The notes under the pieces are model-generated. The model did not search any database, had not been told where the DNA came from, and saw only the letters and a list, made by a program, of their open reading frames with translations. From Paraburkholderia sp. BL23I1N1 (lineage in GTDB: Bacteria; Pseudomonadota; Gammaproteobacteria; Burkholderiales; Burkholderiaceae), in NCBI RefSeq assembly GCF_003610295.1, contig NZ_RAPV01000001.1:6634001-6698000 (forward strand): DNA of 64,000 nt, given 5' to 3'. Position 1 is the first letter of the stretch. Each line of letters begins with the position of its first letter. The position numbers and the translations under genes were made by a program. This document shows positions 27,367-36,013 of this stretch, piece after piece.

Positions 27367-29175
27367 TCAATGTCCCGCGACCATGATCAGATGCTCGACG
27401 ACAGGGCCGAGCGCCAATGCAGGCACGTACGTCAATGCGCCGACCAGCACCACGGTGCCGAGCAGCAGCACGACGAACAACGGGCCGTGCATCGGCAGCG
27501 TGCCGGCGGTAGCGGAAATGCGTTTCTTGGCGGCCAGCGATCCGGCGATCGCCAGCACCGGCACAATCGATCCGAAGCGGCCGAACCACATGGCGGCGGC
27601 CAGCGTGCTGTTGTAGAACGGCGTATTGACTGAGAGGCCCGCGAACGCACTGCCGTTGTTATTCGCGGCCGAACTGTACGCGTAGAGAATTTCGGAGAAA
27701 CTGTGCGGCCCGGGATTGGCGACACCCGCCACACCCGCCGCCGTCAGCACGGCGATCGACGCGCCGACCAGCACAAGCAGCGGTGTGAGCAGCACGGCAA
27801 TCGACACCATCTTCATCTCGTACGATTCGATCTTCTTGCCGATATATTCCGGCGTTCGCCCGATCATCAGGCCCGCTACGAACACCGCGAGCAAGGCGAA
27901 CACGAGCATGCCGTACAGACCCGAGCCAACGCCGCCGAAGATCACTTCACCCAGCTCGATCAGCAGGAGCGGAACGAAGCCGCCCATCGGCGTCAACGAA
28001 TCGTGCGTGTTGAGCACCGCGCCACACGATGCGGCGGTGGTCGCCACGGTGAATATCCCGGACTGCGCGATGCCGAAGCGGGTTTCCTTGCCTTCCATGT
28101 TGCCGCCGGGTTGCATGGCCGATGCCGTTTGATCGACATGCAGCGACGTATACAGTGGATTGCCGTTCTGCTCCGACGAAATTTCGCCCCAGCAGGCAAC
28201 GGCGAAAGCAATCGTCATTGCGGCAAGCACCGCATAGCCCTGACGCTGGTCGCCCACCATCCGGCCGAACACCAGGCACAACGAAGCGGGAATGACGAGC
28301 ATCGCGATCATCTGAACGAAGTTGGCGAATGGCGTCGGGTTCTCATACGGATGCGCGGAATTGGCGTTGAAAAAGCCGCCGCCGTTGGTGCCGAGCATCT
28401 TGATCGCTTCCTGCGACGCAACCGGCCCCATCGCGATGGTCTGCTTGCCGGCCTTGTTGTCCACCATCACCGGATTGCCTTTGGCATCCTTGACGGGATT
28501 GCCCTGGGCGTCGGTCTTCGGCGTTTGATACGTCGTCACCTGCAGCGTGGGCACGTCTTCGTATGACTTGAAGTTCTGGATCACGCCCTGGCTAATAAAG
28601 ACGAGCGCGATGACCGTCGCGAGCGGCGCGAGGATATACAGCGTGATACGCGTCAGATCGACCCAGAAATTGCCGATCGTCGCCGTTGTATGCCGCGCGA
28701 AACCGCGAATCAGCGCGACCACGACGGCAATGCCGGTGGCAGCGGAGAAGAAGTTTTGCACCGTCAGCGCGGCCATCTGCGTCAGATAGCTGACGGTCGA
28801 TTCCGGCGTGTAGTCCTGCCAGTTCGTGTTGGTCGCGAAGCTGATTGCGGTGTTGAAGGCGGCGTCGGGCGTCATGGGTCCGAAGCCCTGCGGGTTCGCG
28901 GGCAGCCATTGCTGCAAACGCAGAAATCCATACACCGCGAGCACACCGAGCGTATTGAACGCCAGCACGGCCAGCGCATAGTGCTTCCATGACATTTCGG
29001 CGCTGGGGTCGACCCCGGCGAGCTTGTAGAGCACGGTTTCGATCGGCCGCCCTATCCGGCGCACGACGACCGAAGAGCCGTCCACTACGCCGGTCATGTA
29101 ACGGCCGAGCGGGATGGCGAGCGCGATCAGTACGACGATGTAAAGGCCGGGCTGAAACAGGTTGTTGAAGTTCAT
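27367..29175 (-). CDS. kdpA: Potassium-transporting ATPase subunit A
   Basis: A 602-aa channel-like subunit with about ten TM segments and four degenerate selectivity-filter regions: ISFATNTNWQDYTPES (about 120), LGTNGGGFFNANSAHPYENP (about 240), CGAVLNTHDSLTPMGGF (about 355) and SSAANNNGSAFAG (about 475). It forms the potassium entry path of KdpFABC. The ATG at 29175 overlaps the kdpF stop in an ATGA. An in-frame extension up to 29340 overlaps the two small upstream genes and is rejected. Confidence 0.97.
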   Translation of the reverse strand: MNFNNLFQPGLYIVVLIALAIPLGRYMTGVVDGSSVVVRRIGRPIETVLYKLAGVDPSAEMSWKHYALAVLAFNTLGVLAVYGFLRLQQWLPANPQGFGPMTPDAAFNTAISFATNTNWQDYTPESTVSYLTQMAALTVQNFFSAATGIAVVVALIRGFARHTTATIGNFWVDLTRITLYILAPLATVIALVFISQGVIQNFKSYEDVPTLQVTTYQTPKTDAQGNPVKDAKGNPVMVDNKAGKQTIAMGPVASQEAIKMLGTNGGGFFNANSAHPYENPTPFANFVQMIAMLVIPASLCLVFGRMVGDQRQGYAVLAAMTIAFAVACWGEISSEQNGNPLYTSLHVDQTASAMQPGGNMEGKETRFGIAQSGIFTVATTAASCGAVLNTHDSLTPMGGFVPLLLIELGEVIFGGVGSGLYGMLVFALLAVFVAGLMIGRTPEYIGKKIESYEMKMVSIAVLLTPLLVLVGASIAVLTAAGVAGVANPGPHSFSEILYAYSSAANNNGSAFAGLSVNTPFYNSTLAAAMWFGRFGSIVPVLAIAGSLAAKKRISATAGTLPMHGPLFVVLLLGTVVLVGALTYVPALALGPVVEHLIMVAGH

Positions 29176-29267
29176 TCGAGAGCCTCCGCGCGCAGCAAGG
29201 CATACACGAGGTAAGCGAACAGAATCAGCGTTGAGGCCGCTGCGAGCCAGGTCATCCAGGTCGTCAT
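29172..29267 (-). CDS. kdpF: Potassium-transporting ATPase small subunit F
   Basis: A 31-aa single-span membrane peptide (AAASTLILFAYLVYALLRAE) that ends just before kdpA. GGGAGG lies at good distance upstream of the ATG at 29267. Its stop overlaps the kdpA start (ATGA), and its start overlaps the stop of the small ORF upstream. The C-terminal YALLRAE is typical of KdpF, which stabilises the complex. Confidence 0.88.
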   Translation of the reverse strand: MTTWMTWLAAASTLILFAYLVYALLRAEALE

Positions 29268-29368
29268 GGACGGCCTCCCGGCGCGCGGCGAAGCTTGTCG
29301 CAGCCCATGACGAAGGCCACGACGAGACCGCCGAAGGCAATGATTGCGATGAGGTAAAGCAGATCCAT
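29264..29368 (-). CDS. Small membrane protein at the head of the kdp operon
   Basis: A 34-residue open frame: one hydrophobic span (LLYLIAIIAFGGLVVAFVMG) followed by a basic tail CDKLRRAPGGRP. GGAGACC precedes the ATG at 29368. Its TGA overlaps the kdpF ATG (ATGA), giving a translationally coupled chain of small ORF, kdpF and kdpA. It is therefore probably expressed with Kdp; whether it is a subunit, a regulator or a coupling leader is unknown. Confidence 0.65.
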   Translation of the reverse strand: MDLLYLIAIIAFGGLVVAFVMGCDKLRRAPGGRP

Positions 29369-29569
29369 GGTCCGGTCTCCCACAGGGGGACTCCTGCACC
29401 GTGAAACTTAGGAAAATCCGCGTAAACACAGCGTTAATACTTCGCGGGATTTCGTAAAAACGAGGGGCGTGGTGCAGGAACCCGCCAGGCCGGCGCGGCG
29501 CGCATGGTCTTGCTGGGAGATGTTCAGGTGTTCGTACTGCCGTTTGAAACGAAACGTCGCTCAAGCAGT

Positions 29570-30538
29570 TCAAGCAGCTCGAGCCGCCTTATCTTGCGCA
29601 GCCTGTTCGAGCCAGAGGCGGCTATCGGGAAACCAGAATGCGTCCGGGCGCGGAGGCGAGACGAGCTTCACCGGAAGGGAGGGATTGAAAATCTTCGACC
29701 ATGCCGACAGATAGGATGGCGTCTTCACGAGGAACCCGCAATTGGCGAGCAGCAGGCTGGAAATCAGCGCCTCGCGGCCGATTTCGAGTCCTGGATAGCC
29801 GCTGAAGTGAATGGGCGTGCTGCCACATGCGAGGTGTTTTGCCGGAGCTACCCCGACCGGCTTGTTGAACGGCCAGGCGGTAAAAAAATCGATAAACGCC
29901 TGTTCGTCGCTCGAAACGAAGATCGTGGTGAGGTGCGGGTTCTCCGCGAGCGTGGATTCCACCTCCCGGCAAAAACTTCCCCATGAAACCGGAATGGCTT
30001 CGAGCGACTTGTCCGTCCCTCTGAAATGCGCGCCAAGGGTCGACGCGCCGAGCCCAAGTTGCCGGCAGATCGCGTCGACTTCTTCGTAAATATGCGCGGC
30101 CGGCCGATAGTGCGCGAAGAAGAGTTCGCTCGCGCTTGCAAGCCGAAGCCGGGCCTCATAGCGCTGACGAAAGCCGAGCTGGACCAGGTCGCGAACGGTC
30201 GACGTTCTCACCTTATGGGTGATCGCGGCAACCGAGGCGGTGTGCACGGGTTCGAAGAAAGTCGAGAACCAGTTCAGTTTCCCTTCGGCGTCGCCATATA
30301 GCCCACCGCGCGCGCTAATGCACGGGGTAAGGCATTTCTCTTCGCAATACATCAGAATAAACAGGACCATCTGCATCACGGAGAAAAAACCGGAGTTCTC
30401 CTGAATCTCGATGGAAAAAACGCCCCTGTTAAAACGTTGTTTGGCATGAAGTGAAATCCGGCGCGGCATGGCCACGGAATGCTTGAACCCTTCGCTGCGT
30501 CGGATCTGCTTCGCCCGATCGACCACCTTTCTCAACAT
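29570..30538 (-). CDS. Probable NodZ/O-fucosyltransferase-like glycosyltransferase
   Basis: A 322-aa protein without signal peptide. The central segment TLGAHFRGTDKS (about residue 168) resembles the HxRxxD nucleotide-sugar site of GT23/O-FucT-type enzymes; FVSSDEQAFIDFF (about 208) and the C-terminal LISSLLLANCGFLVKTPSYL, then SAWSKIF, match the conserved end of that fold. AGGAG is well placed before the ATG at 30538. It stands alone, without other glycan genes, and has lower GC in its first third than its neighbours, which may point to transfer. Family assignment is by motif only. Confidence 0.6.
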   Translation of the reverse strand: MLRKVVDRAKQIRRSEGFKHSVAMPRRISLHAKQRFNRGVFSIEIQENSGFFSVMQMVLFILMYCEEKCLTPCISARGGLYGDAEGKLNWFSTFFEPVHTASVAAITHKVRTSTVRDLVQLGFRQRYEARLRLASASELFFAHYRPAAHIYEEVDAICRQLGLGASTLGAHFRGTDKSLEAIPVSWGSFCREVESTLAENPHLTTIFVSSDEQAFIDFFTAWPFNKPVGVAPAKHLACGSTPIHFSGYPGLEIGREALISSLLLANCGFLVKTPSYLSAWSKIFNPSLPVKLVSPPRPDAFWFPDSRLWLEQAAQDKAARAA

Positions 30539-30545
30539 GCCGACT

Positions 30546-30559
30546 CCTAATTAATTAGG
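30546..30559. promoter_or_regulatory. Perfect 14-bp AT-rich palindrome over the RBS of the glycosyltransferase gene
   Basis: CCTAATTAATTAGG is self-complementary and ends inside the AGGAG Shine-Dalgarno of the gene starting at 30538. It could be an operator or simply an RNA hairpin masking the ribosome-binding site. Confidence 0.4.
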
Positions 30560-30780
30560 TATTCTTTGAAATGGCACGCCCTCGCACCTCTGTTTTCTGC
30601 GACGGAAGGGACGGCCCAGCATAGCACCTCAAAAAATCCGGTCACGTAAAGTTTGGCTCGTCTTGGTGAGCTAGCGCACAAAGGATCGGTAAGCTTTCCC
30701 CTGGCTGCGCACGCCGATCAGGTTCGGCACCTGATGACCCAGGCTACGGTTAGCGACTGCATAAACATTGATCTATATGC

Positions 30781-30811
30781 TTGACCTTCCCGCCGTGGGA
30801 AGCTCCATGCT
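30781..30811 (+). promoter_or_regulatory. CueR-type (MerR family) copper-responsive promoter
   Basis: TTGACC at 30781-30786 and CATGCT at 30806-30811 are separated by 19 bases, the elongated spacing used by MerR-family activators. The spacer holds the inverted repeat CTTCCC-GCCGT-GGGAAG (30786-30802), matching the CueR operator pattern. It is 31 bases upstream of the heavy-metal-associated protein gene. The rest of the 303-base gap from 30539 shows no gene. Confidence 0.8.
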
Positions 30812-30841
30812 GAAGTTCTGATTTCTCATTGGAGGCAGAAA

Positions 30842-31039
30842 ATGAAATTTGAAATCCCGGATATGTCATGCGGCGGATGCGCCAATGCCATTGCTCGTGC
30901 GGTAACCGGCCTCGACCCCGCGGCGAAGCTCGACGTCGATATCCCCGTTAAAATCGTGAAGGTCGCATCGGCATTGCCGCCGGAACGCGTCATCGAGGCA
31001 ATCGAAGCGGCGGGCTTTCACCCCTCGCTCAAGGGCTAA
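30842..31039 (+). CDS. Heavy-metal-associated domain protein, copper chaperone-like (CopZ type)
   Basis: A 65-aa HMA-fold protein with the MxCxxC metal motif MSCGGC at residues 8-13. It would bind Cu(I) in the cytoplasm and pass it to a P-type ATPase or to the sensor. GGAGG is present just upstream, and a CueR-type promoter precedes it. No copA or cueR gene is in the window, so partners are elsewhere. The neighbouring DUF305 gene fits a copper-handling unit. Confidence 0.9.
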   Translation: MKFEIPDMSCGGCANAIARAVTGLDPAAKLDVDIPVKIVKVASALPPERVIEAIEAAGFHPSLKG

Positions 31040-31138
31040 ACAGGTCGCATCAGGCTGTGTTTGCCAATTTATCGCAGCGGCCTGTTCGCAGCATCATGGT
31101 CGCTCGTTATAACTTGTTCCACCAACGGAAAATCCAAC

Positions 31139-31537
31139 ATGAATAATCTTCGCGCATTCCATGCCCTTTGCCTTTTCAGCAGCGTTGCGTTTGCCGTCGC
31201 GGCAACACCCGTCTACGCGCAGCAAAGTGCTTCAATGCCCGGCATGGACATGTCCGGTTCGGCGAACGCCGGGTCGAGCGCATCGACACAGGCATTCAAG
31301 GACGCCGACGAGAAAATGATGCAGGCTATGGACGCGCCTGCCTACACGGGCGACGCCGACAAAGACTTTGTGGCCCACATGATTCCGCATCATCAAGGCG
31401 CGGTCGAGATGGCGCAGGTGGAACTGAAATACGGCAAAGATCCCGAGTTGAAACGCCTGGCCCGAAACATCATCAAGGCGCAACACGATGAGATCGCGTT
31501 CATGCAGCGCTGGCAGGCGAAGCACGGTGTAAAGTGA
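31139..31537 (+). CDS. DUF305 periplasmic protein, probable copper-related
   Basis: A 132-aa exported protein. A signal peptide ends at TPVYA-QQ, then a Met-rich stretch SMPGMDMSG, then the ferritin-like DUF305 helices with DKDFVAHMIPHHQGAVEMAQ and a C-terminal EIAFMQRWQAKHG. The methionines and histidines suit copper or silver binding. Start at 31139 gives a clean signal peptide; an upstream in-frame start at 31061 does not. It follows the chaperone gene by 99 bases. Confidence 0.85.
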   Translation: MNNLRAFHALCLFSSVAFAVAATPVYAQQSASMPGMDMSGSANAGSSASTQAFKDADEKMMQAMDAPAYTGDADKDFVAHMIPHHQGAVEMAQVELKYGKDPELKRLARNIIKAQHDEIAFMQRWQAKHGVK

Positions 31538-31607
31538 CCACTGGCGCTATATTGGGTTCCCGTCGTCGCAGGACTGAAAAGAACTATTCACCTGAAGGAG
31601 TTTGAAA

Positions 31608-32051
31608 ATGACTCTGAACCACGCGGCGCAAGGCGAACCCATCAACGTTGGTCGATTGAACATTCAGTATCTGATCGATGGAACGGCAACGGGCGGCATG
31701 GGCGTTTTCGAATTGACCGTGCCGCCTGGCTCGCAAGTTCCACCGCCGCATAGCCACACCAATAACGAAGAATGCGTTTATGTGCTGGAGGGCATGCTTC
31801 GATACGCAGTGAATGGGGACGTCCGGGACCTGACATCAGGAGAATGGATGTTCACCCCGCGCGGATCGGTTCATCAGTTCAGCAATCCGCACACTGACAC
31901 AGCCCGCGCGTTGATTGTCCTAACGCCCGATATTGGCGCTCAATATTTTCGTGACGTTGGCGCAATCGTCAATGCGGGCGGCCCGCCCGACCGCGAGAAG
32001 CTGATCGGTGTCATGACCCGGTATGGGCTGGTGCCGGCGCCGCCGCAATGA
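31608..32051 (+). CDS. Cupin-domain protein
   Basis: A 147-aa single-cupin protein. Cupin motif 1 is PPPHSHTNNEECVYVLEG (about residues 46-63) with two His and one Glu metal ligands, and motif 2 is FTPRGSVHQFSN (about 84-95). GAAGGAG lies 7 bases before the ATG at 31608. Small cupins of this kind act as dioxygenases, isomerases or ligand sensors; no specific role can be read here. It ends 15 bases before the convergent ABC exporter. Confidence 0.82.
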   Translation: MTLNHAAQGEPINVGRLNIQYLIDGTATGGMGVFELTVPPGSQVPPPHSHTNNEECVYVLEGMLRYAVNGDVRDLTSGEWMFTPRGSVHQFSNPHTDTARALIVLTPDIGAQYFRDVGAIVNAGGPPDREKLIGVMTRYGLVPAPPQ

Positions 32052-33697
32052 ACCAAGCAATCCGCTTCACGCCAACCCGACAGGGTCGCTCACAGCGCCT
32101 CGCTGCGCGGTCTGCCCCACCTGCTCGCCGAACTGCAAGGCAGCGAGCTGGGCATAGAGCGGCGAGCTCAGCAGGAGTTCGGCCTGACGGCCCTGCGCGA
32201 CGATGCGGCCTTGTTCCAGCACGACAATGCGATCGGCCTGTTGTACGGTCGCGAGCCGGTGCGCGATAACCAGGGTGGTGCGGTTCTGCGCGGCATTATC
32301 CAGCGCCTTTTGTACCAGCCGTTCGCTGGCGGCATCGAGCGCGATGGTGGCTTCATCCAGCAGCAGGATCGGCGGATTCTTCAGGATCGCGCGAGCAATC
32401 GCAATGCGTTGGCGCTGTCCGCCAGACAGTCGCACACCACGCTCGCCGAGAAAGGTGTCGTAGCCTTGCGGCAGTTCTTCGATGAAACCGGCCGCAGCGG
32501 CCATCTCGGCAGCCTGTTGTACTTGCGCGAGCGTGGCGTCCGGCGCGCCGTAGCGGATGTTGTCCAGCACGCTCCCTGAAAAAATCACCGATTCCTGCAG
32601 CACCACGCAGATTTCCTTGCGCAATTCGACAAGCGGCACGTCACGCGTCGGGACGCCGTTGATCAGAATGCTGCCGGACGGCGGATCGTAAAAGCGCAGC
32701 AGCAGTTGAAACAGCGTCGTCTTGCCTGCGCCGGACGGCCCGACCGGGGCAACGTGCTCACCCGGACGGACATCGAGCGAAAGTGCGGAAAGCGCGGCAA
32801 TGCCTGGGCGCGATGGATACGAGAAGCTGACGTTGTCAAAGCGAATGCCCTCGCCTCGCGCAGGCAGCGCAACCGTGGTTTCGGCCTGCACCACCAGCGA
32901 GCGCGCCGCCAGCAATTGCAGCAAGCGTTCGGTGGCGCCGGCCGCGCGCTGCAGATCGCCCCACACTTCGGCAACGGCACCCACGGCGCCGGCCGTGAAC
33001 ACCGCGTAGAGAATGAACTGGGACAGTTGTCCCGCCGTCATCCGCCCGGCCAGCACGGCCTGCGCCCCGAGCCACAGCACGAACACGATCGCGGTGAACA
33101 CCAGCACGATCACCACGGCGGTCAACCAGGCGCGCGCGAATGCGCGTGAGCGCAGTCTCAAAGGCCGCCTCCACCGCGCCGGCAAAGCGCCGCGCCTCAA
33201 AGGGCTCCTGCGTATACGACTGGACGGTCGGCATGGCATTGAGCACCTCGCCCGCCAATGCACTCGTGTTCGCGATCTTGTCCTGGCTCGCGCGCGAGAG
33301 CCGCCGCACGCGCCGCCCGAAGATCACGATCGGCGCGACCACCACGACCAGTGTCGCGATGATATAGCCGGACAACACGGGGCTCGTCACCGCCAGCATC
33401 GTGACGCCGCCCGTCAGCAGAAAGAAGTTGCGCAAGCCGAGCGACAGACTGGTGCCCACCACCGCCTGGATCAAGGTAGTGTCGGCGGTGAGTCGTGACA
33501 ACACCTCGCCGGTCTGCGTGGTCTCGAAGAACTGCGGACTCATCCGCAGCACGTGGTCGTAGACCGCGCGCCGTAAGTCGGCGGTGACCCGCTCGCCCAG
33601 CCATGACACGAGGTAGAAACGCAGCGCCGTGGCGCCGGCCAGCACCAGCGAAACGACGAACAGCGCAAAGAAATAGCGATCGATATGCGCCCGGTCA

Positions 33698-33709
33698 CCC
33701 CCCCCCCCC
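33698..33709. repeat. 12-base C/G homopolymer in the exporter coding region
   Basis: Twelve consecutive C on the plus strand read as G on the coding strand and encode four glycines in a loop between TM1 and TM2 (FAGGGGDRAH). Runs this long slip during replication and are also prone to sequencing errors. Confidence 0.9.
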
Positions 33710-33877
33710 GCAAAGCCACGATCGATCAGGTATTTGAACGCCACCGGCAACACCAGCGTGGCGCCCGCCGACGTCACCAGCGCGAGGAACGCGAGCGCCC
33801 AGCGGCCGGCATACGGCCGCAGGAAGGGAAACAAGGCAAACAGGGGGCCGATACGTCGTGAAGGCGACGCCGGTGTC

Positions 33878-33931
33878 GAAGGCGATGAAGGCGATGAAGG
33901 CGATGAAGGCGATGAAGGCGATGAAGGCGGG
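33878..33931. repeat. 9-bp tandem repeats (5 perfect, 1 partial)
   Basis: GAAGGCGAT is repeated five times exactly, followed by a sixth diverging copy. On the minus strand it encodes the Ser-Ser-Pro repeats of the exporter's N-terminal leader. Copy changes keep the reading frame, so length variation of the leader is expected. Confidence 0.9.
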
Positions 33932-34090
33932 ACAGCGTCTGGCATGAAGATTCCCAAGCGAAATCGAAGGTCACCCAGATTGGGCCAGTCCTGCGGATTC
34001 GAAGTTGAGCGGCAAACCGTTTCCACATGCTTGCCGCGACCGTTCATCTGGTTCAAGATCGAGTCGACTTATCCGGACGAGGTCATTCCC

Positions 34091-34282
34091 ATGACAGACA
34101 ACTCCGATCCCGACAAACTGAAAGGCCCCGGCGGCTTGACGTTGCGTCAGATCCACGAACAGGTGCAAAAGAGCGTCGAGCGCGACCGCGAAGAGCAGGC
34201 CTCGCGCAACGCTATTGCTCCGCAGCGCAGCCGGTGGCAGCGTTGGGTGCGCTACGTGTGGGGCCGCAGCGGGCGTCGCTAG
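34091..34282 (+). CDS. Small hypothetical protein
   Basis: A 63-aa product, polar with a central amphipathic helix (LRQIHEQVQKSVERDREEQA) and a basic, Trp-containing tail (RWQRWVRYVWGRSGRR). GAGG lies 8-9 bases before the ATG at 34091. The longer frame upstream overlaps the exporter gene antisense and is not accepted. It lies between the divergent exporter and the convergent Crp-type gene. No family recognised. Confidence 0.5.
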   Translation: MTDNSDPDKLKGPGGLTLRQIHEQVQKSVERDREEQASRNAIAPQRSRWQRWVRYVWGRSGRR

Positions 34283-34327
34283 ACGGCGCACAGATGCACA
34301 TTCGCACCGTGCACGATAACCTGGAGA

Positions 34328-35032
34328 TTATGGATTCGAGTCGCCAAGACTCGCCGCCCGCAACCGGTCAAAATCCAGAATGACGATCTCGCCAAAGCTC
34401 AGGCTTACGATGCATTGGCTTTCGAGGTTCTTCAGCAACTGATTCGTGGTCTGCCGCGACAGGGACACCATTGAAGCGAGACTGTCTTGCGAGAGCCTGA
34501 TCCTGCTCTGCGTGGCGTTGAGCCCGCCATACCCGCCTGCGATCAGCAACAGGCGGCTCGCCACGCGCTGCGCCGCGGGCAACAGCGTCATCGCTTCGGT
34601 GGTCTCGAACGAAACCCGAAGTCTTTGCGCCATCAACAACGCAAAATCGCGCCAATAGCGGGGCGTGGACTCAAGCAGGCTTTGCAGCGCAGGCTCAGGG
34701 ACGTGCAGCAAAAGCGTCTTGCTGACCGCTGTGGCGTCATGCGGACGCGGCAGCCCGTCGAACATCGAGATTTCTCCCACCCATGCGGTCGGTCCGAGCA
34801 CCGCGAGCAAGGCCTCTTTGCCATCCACGCCGACTGTGCCGATCGCCAGTGCGCCACCCAGCACGGCATACAGTCCATAAGACCGATCGCCACGCCGATA
34901 CAGGAGTTGGCCCTTTTCCAGCGTGAGCAGATTGGCGTGGCTGATCAGATAGTCGCGTAACTCGACGGGCAGGCCTCGAAACCACGGCGTCGTTTCGAGT
35001 TGTGACTGGTAGCGGTGCAAACTGGATTCCAT
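34328..35032 (-). CDS. Crp/Fnr-family transcriptional regulator
   Basis: A 234-aa regulator: cyclic nucleotide-binding-like beta barrel at residues ~15-125 (LEKGQLLYRRGDRSYGLYAV), a dimer helix, and a Crp-type HTH at ~170-220 (RLSQDSLASMVSLSRQTTNQ). No Fnr-type N-terminal cysteine cluster. It is divergent from the aldolase-PanE genes that start at 35131, with a 98-base gap, so it probably regulates them. It is similar in layout to the second Crp-like gene at 40773; the two bracket the lipid-type cluster. Confidence 0.88.
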   Translation of the reverse strand: MESSLHRYQSQLETTPWFRGLPVELRDYLISHANLLTLEKGQLLYRRGDRSYGLYAVLGGALAIGTVGVDGKEALLAVLGPTAWVGEISMFDGLPRPHDATAVSKTLLLHVPEPALQSLLESTPRYWRDFALLMAQRLRVSFETTEAMTLLPAAQRVASRLLLIAGGYGGLNATQSRIRLSQDSLASMVSLSRQTTNQLLKNLESQCIVSLSFGEIVILDFDRLRAASLGDSNP

Positions 35033-35130
35033 TAGCGCGTCGACCTGTCGGGTATCGGACAGATTTTAGGTGGCTTTGCGAACATCATGTGGACTCGCAT
35101 CGAATCAGTCATCCAACAAGGAGTGTCGAC

Positions 35131-35898
35131 GTGGCCTCATCTCATGTCAGTCTGAAGAACGACGTATCGCCTGCCGAATGGGAAGCGCGAGTCAATCTCG
35201 CAGCGGCGTACCGCCTCACCGCGCTGTTTGGGTGGGACGACCTGGTGTTTACCCACATCTCGGCGCGCGTGCCCGGCCCGGAGCACCATTTCCTGATCAA
35301 CCCATACGGCATGATGTTCGACGAGATCAGCGCGTCGTCGCTGGTCAAGATCGATCTCGACGGCCGCAAGGTTTCCGACTCGCCGTATGACGTCAATCCG
35401 GCCGGTTTCACGATCCATAGCGCCGTGCATACGGCACGCGAAGACGCCCATTGTGTGATGCACACTCACTCGGTCAATGGTGTTGCCGTTTCGGCGCAGG
35501 AGGCCGGGTTGCTGCCGCTCTCCCAGCAGTCGCTCGGTGTGCTGGCCTCGCTCGGCTATCACGATTACGAGGGCATTGCGTTAAATGAGGCCGAGAAACC
35601 TCGCCTCGTTCAGGACCTTGGCAGCAACACGTACCTGATGCTGCGCAACCACGGTCTGCTGACGGTCGGCGCGGCGCCCGCGGACGCCTTCGTCGCCATG
35701 TACTTCTTTGAAGTGGCTTGCATGATTCAGGTGCGTGCGCAGGCAGGCGGCGGAAAGCTGATTCCCATTGCGCAGCCGATTCTCGACGGCATCAAGGATC
35801 AGATCCGGATCGCGACGCGGGGTGTCACGCCGGGGGCGTTGGTGTGGCCCGGGCTGCTTCGGCGACTTGATCGCCGTAATCCTGGCTATGCCGAATAG
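35131..35898 (+). CDS. Class II aldolase/adducin family protein
   Basis: A 255-aa protein. Zinc ligands are visible as the HTHS pair (HCVMHTHSVNG, about residue 110) and a third His in MLRNHGLLTVG (about 175); NPYGMMFDEISASSLVKIDL is the conserved N-terminal block. A GTG start at 35131 is used because AAGGAG lies 7 bases upstream and no ATG fits the family start. Members cleave sugar phosphates or act on small hydroxy acids. It is the first gene after the Crp-type regulator, in the same orientation as the PanE-like gene. Confidence 0.87.
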   Translation: MASSHVSLKNDVSPAEWEARVNLAAAYRLTALFGWDDLVFTHISARVPGPEHHFLINPYGMMFDEISASSLVKIDLDGRKVSDSPYDVNPAGFTIHSAVHTAREDAHCVMHTHSVNGVAVSAQEAGLLPLSQQSLGVLASLGYHDYEGIALNEAEKPRLVQDLGSNTYLMLRNHGLLTVGAAPADAFVAMYFFEVACMIQVRAQAGGGKLIPIAQPILDGIKDQIRIATRGVTPGALVWPGLLRRLDRRNPGYAE

Positions 35899-36013
35899 CG
35901 CTGTTCGTTCGCATGGTGCGCGATGCGATGCGTGTGCGGCTTAAGCGTCATCGACCGCGTTCGCCGGTTCAACGCATCGCAGCTGTAATTGATTAGGTTA
36001 CTTGAGAAACGGT

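Larger units (their letters stand above)
32067..33945 (-). pseudogene. ABCB-type exporter (permease-ATPase fusion), frameshifted
   Basis: A half-transporter of ~620 residues encoded in two frames. The 5' part (33945 to ~33155) codes for a Ser/Pro-rich leader, the first membrane segments and the ABC membrane domain to FETALTRI. The sequence then shifts frame near 33145-33160, after which the second frame reads [17 protein letters not shown] and continues through Walker [18 protein letters not shown] and Walker B ILLLDEAT to the stop at 32067. One missing base explains the change. The gene also carries a 12-C run (33698-33709) and 9-bp repeats in the leader. As written it cannot give a full exporter; a sequence error or phase variation are alternatives to decay. 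Confidence 0.82.
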
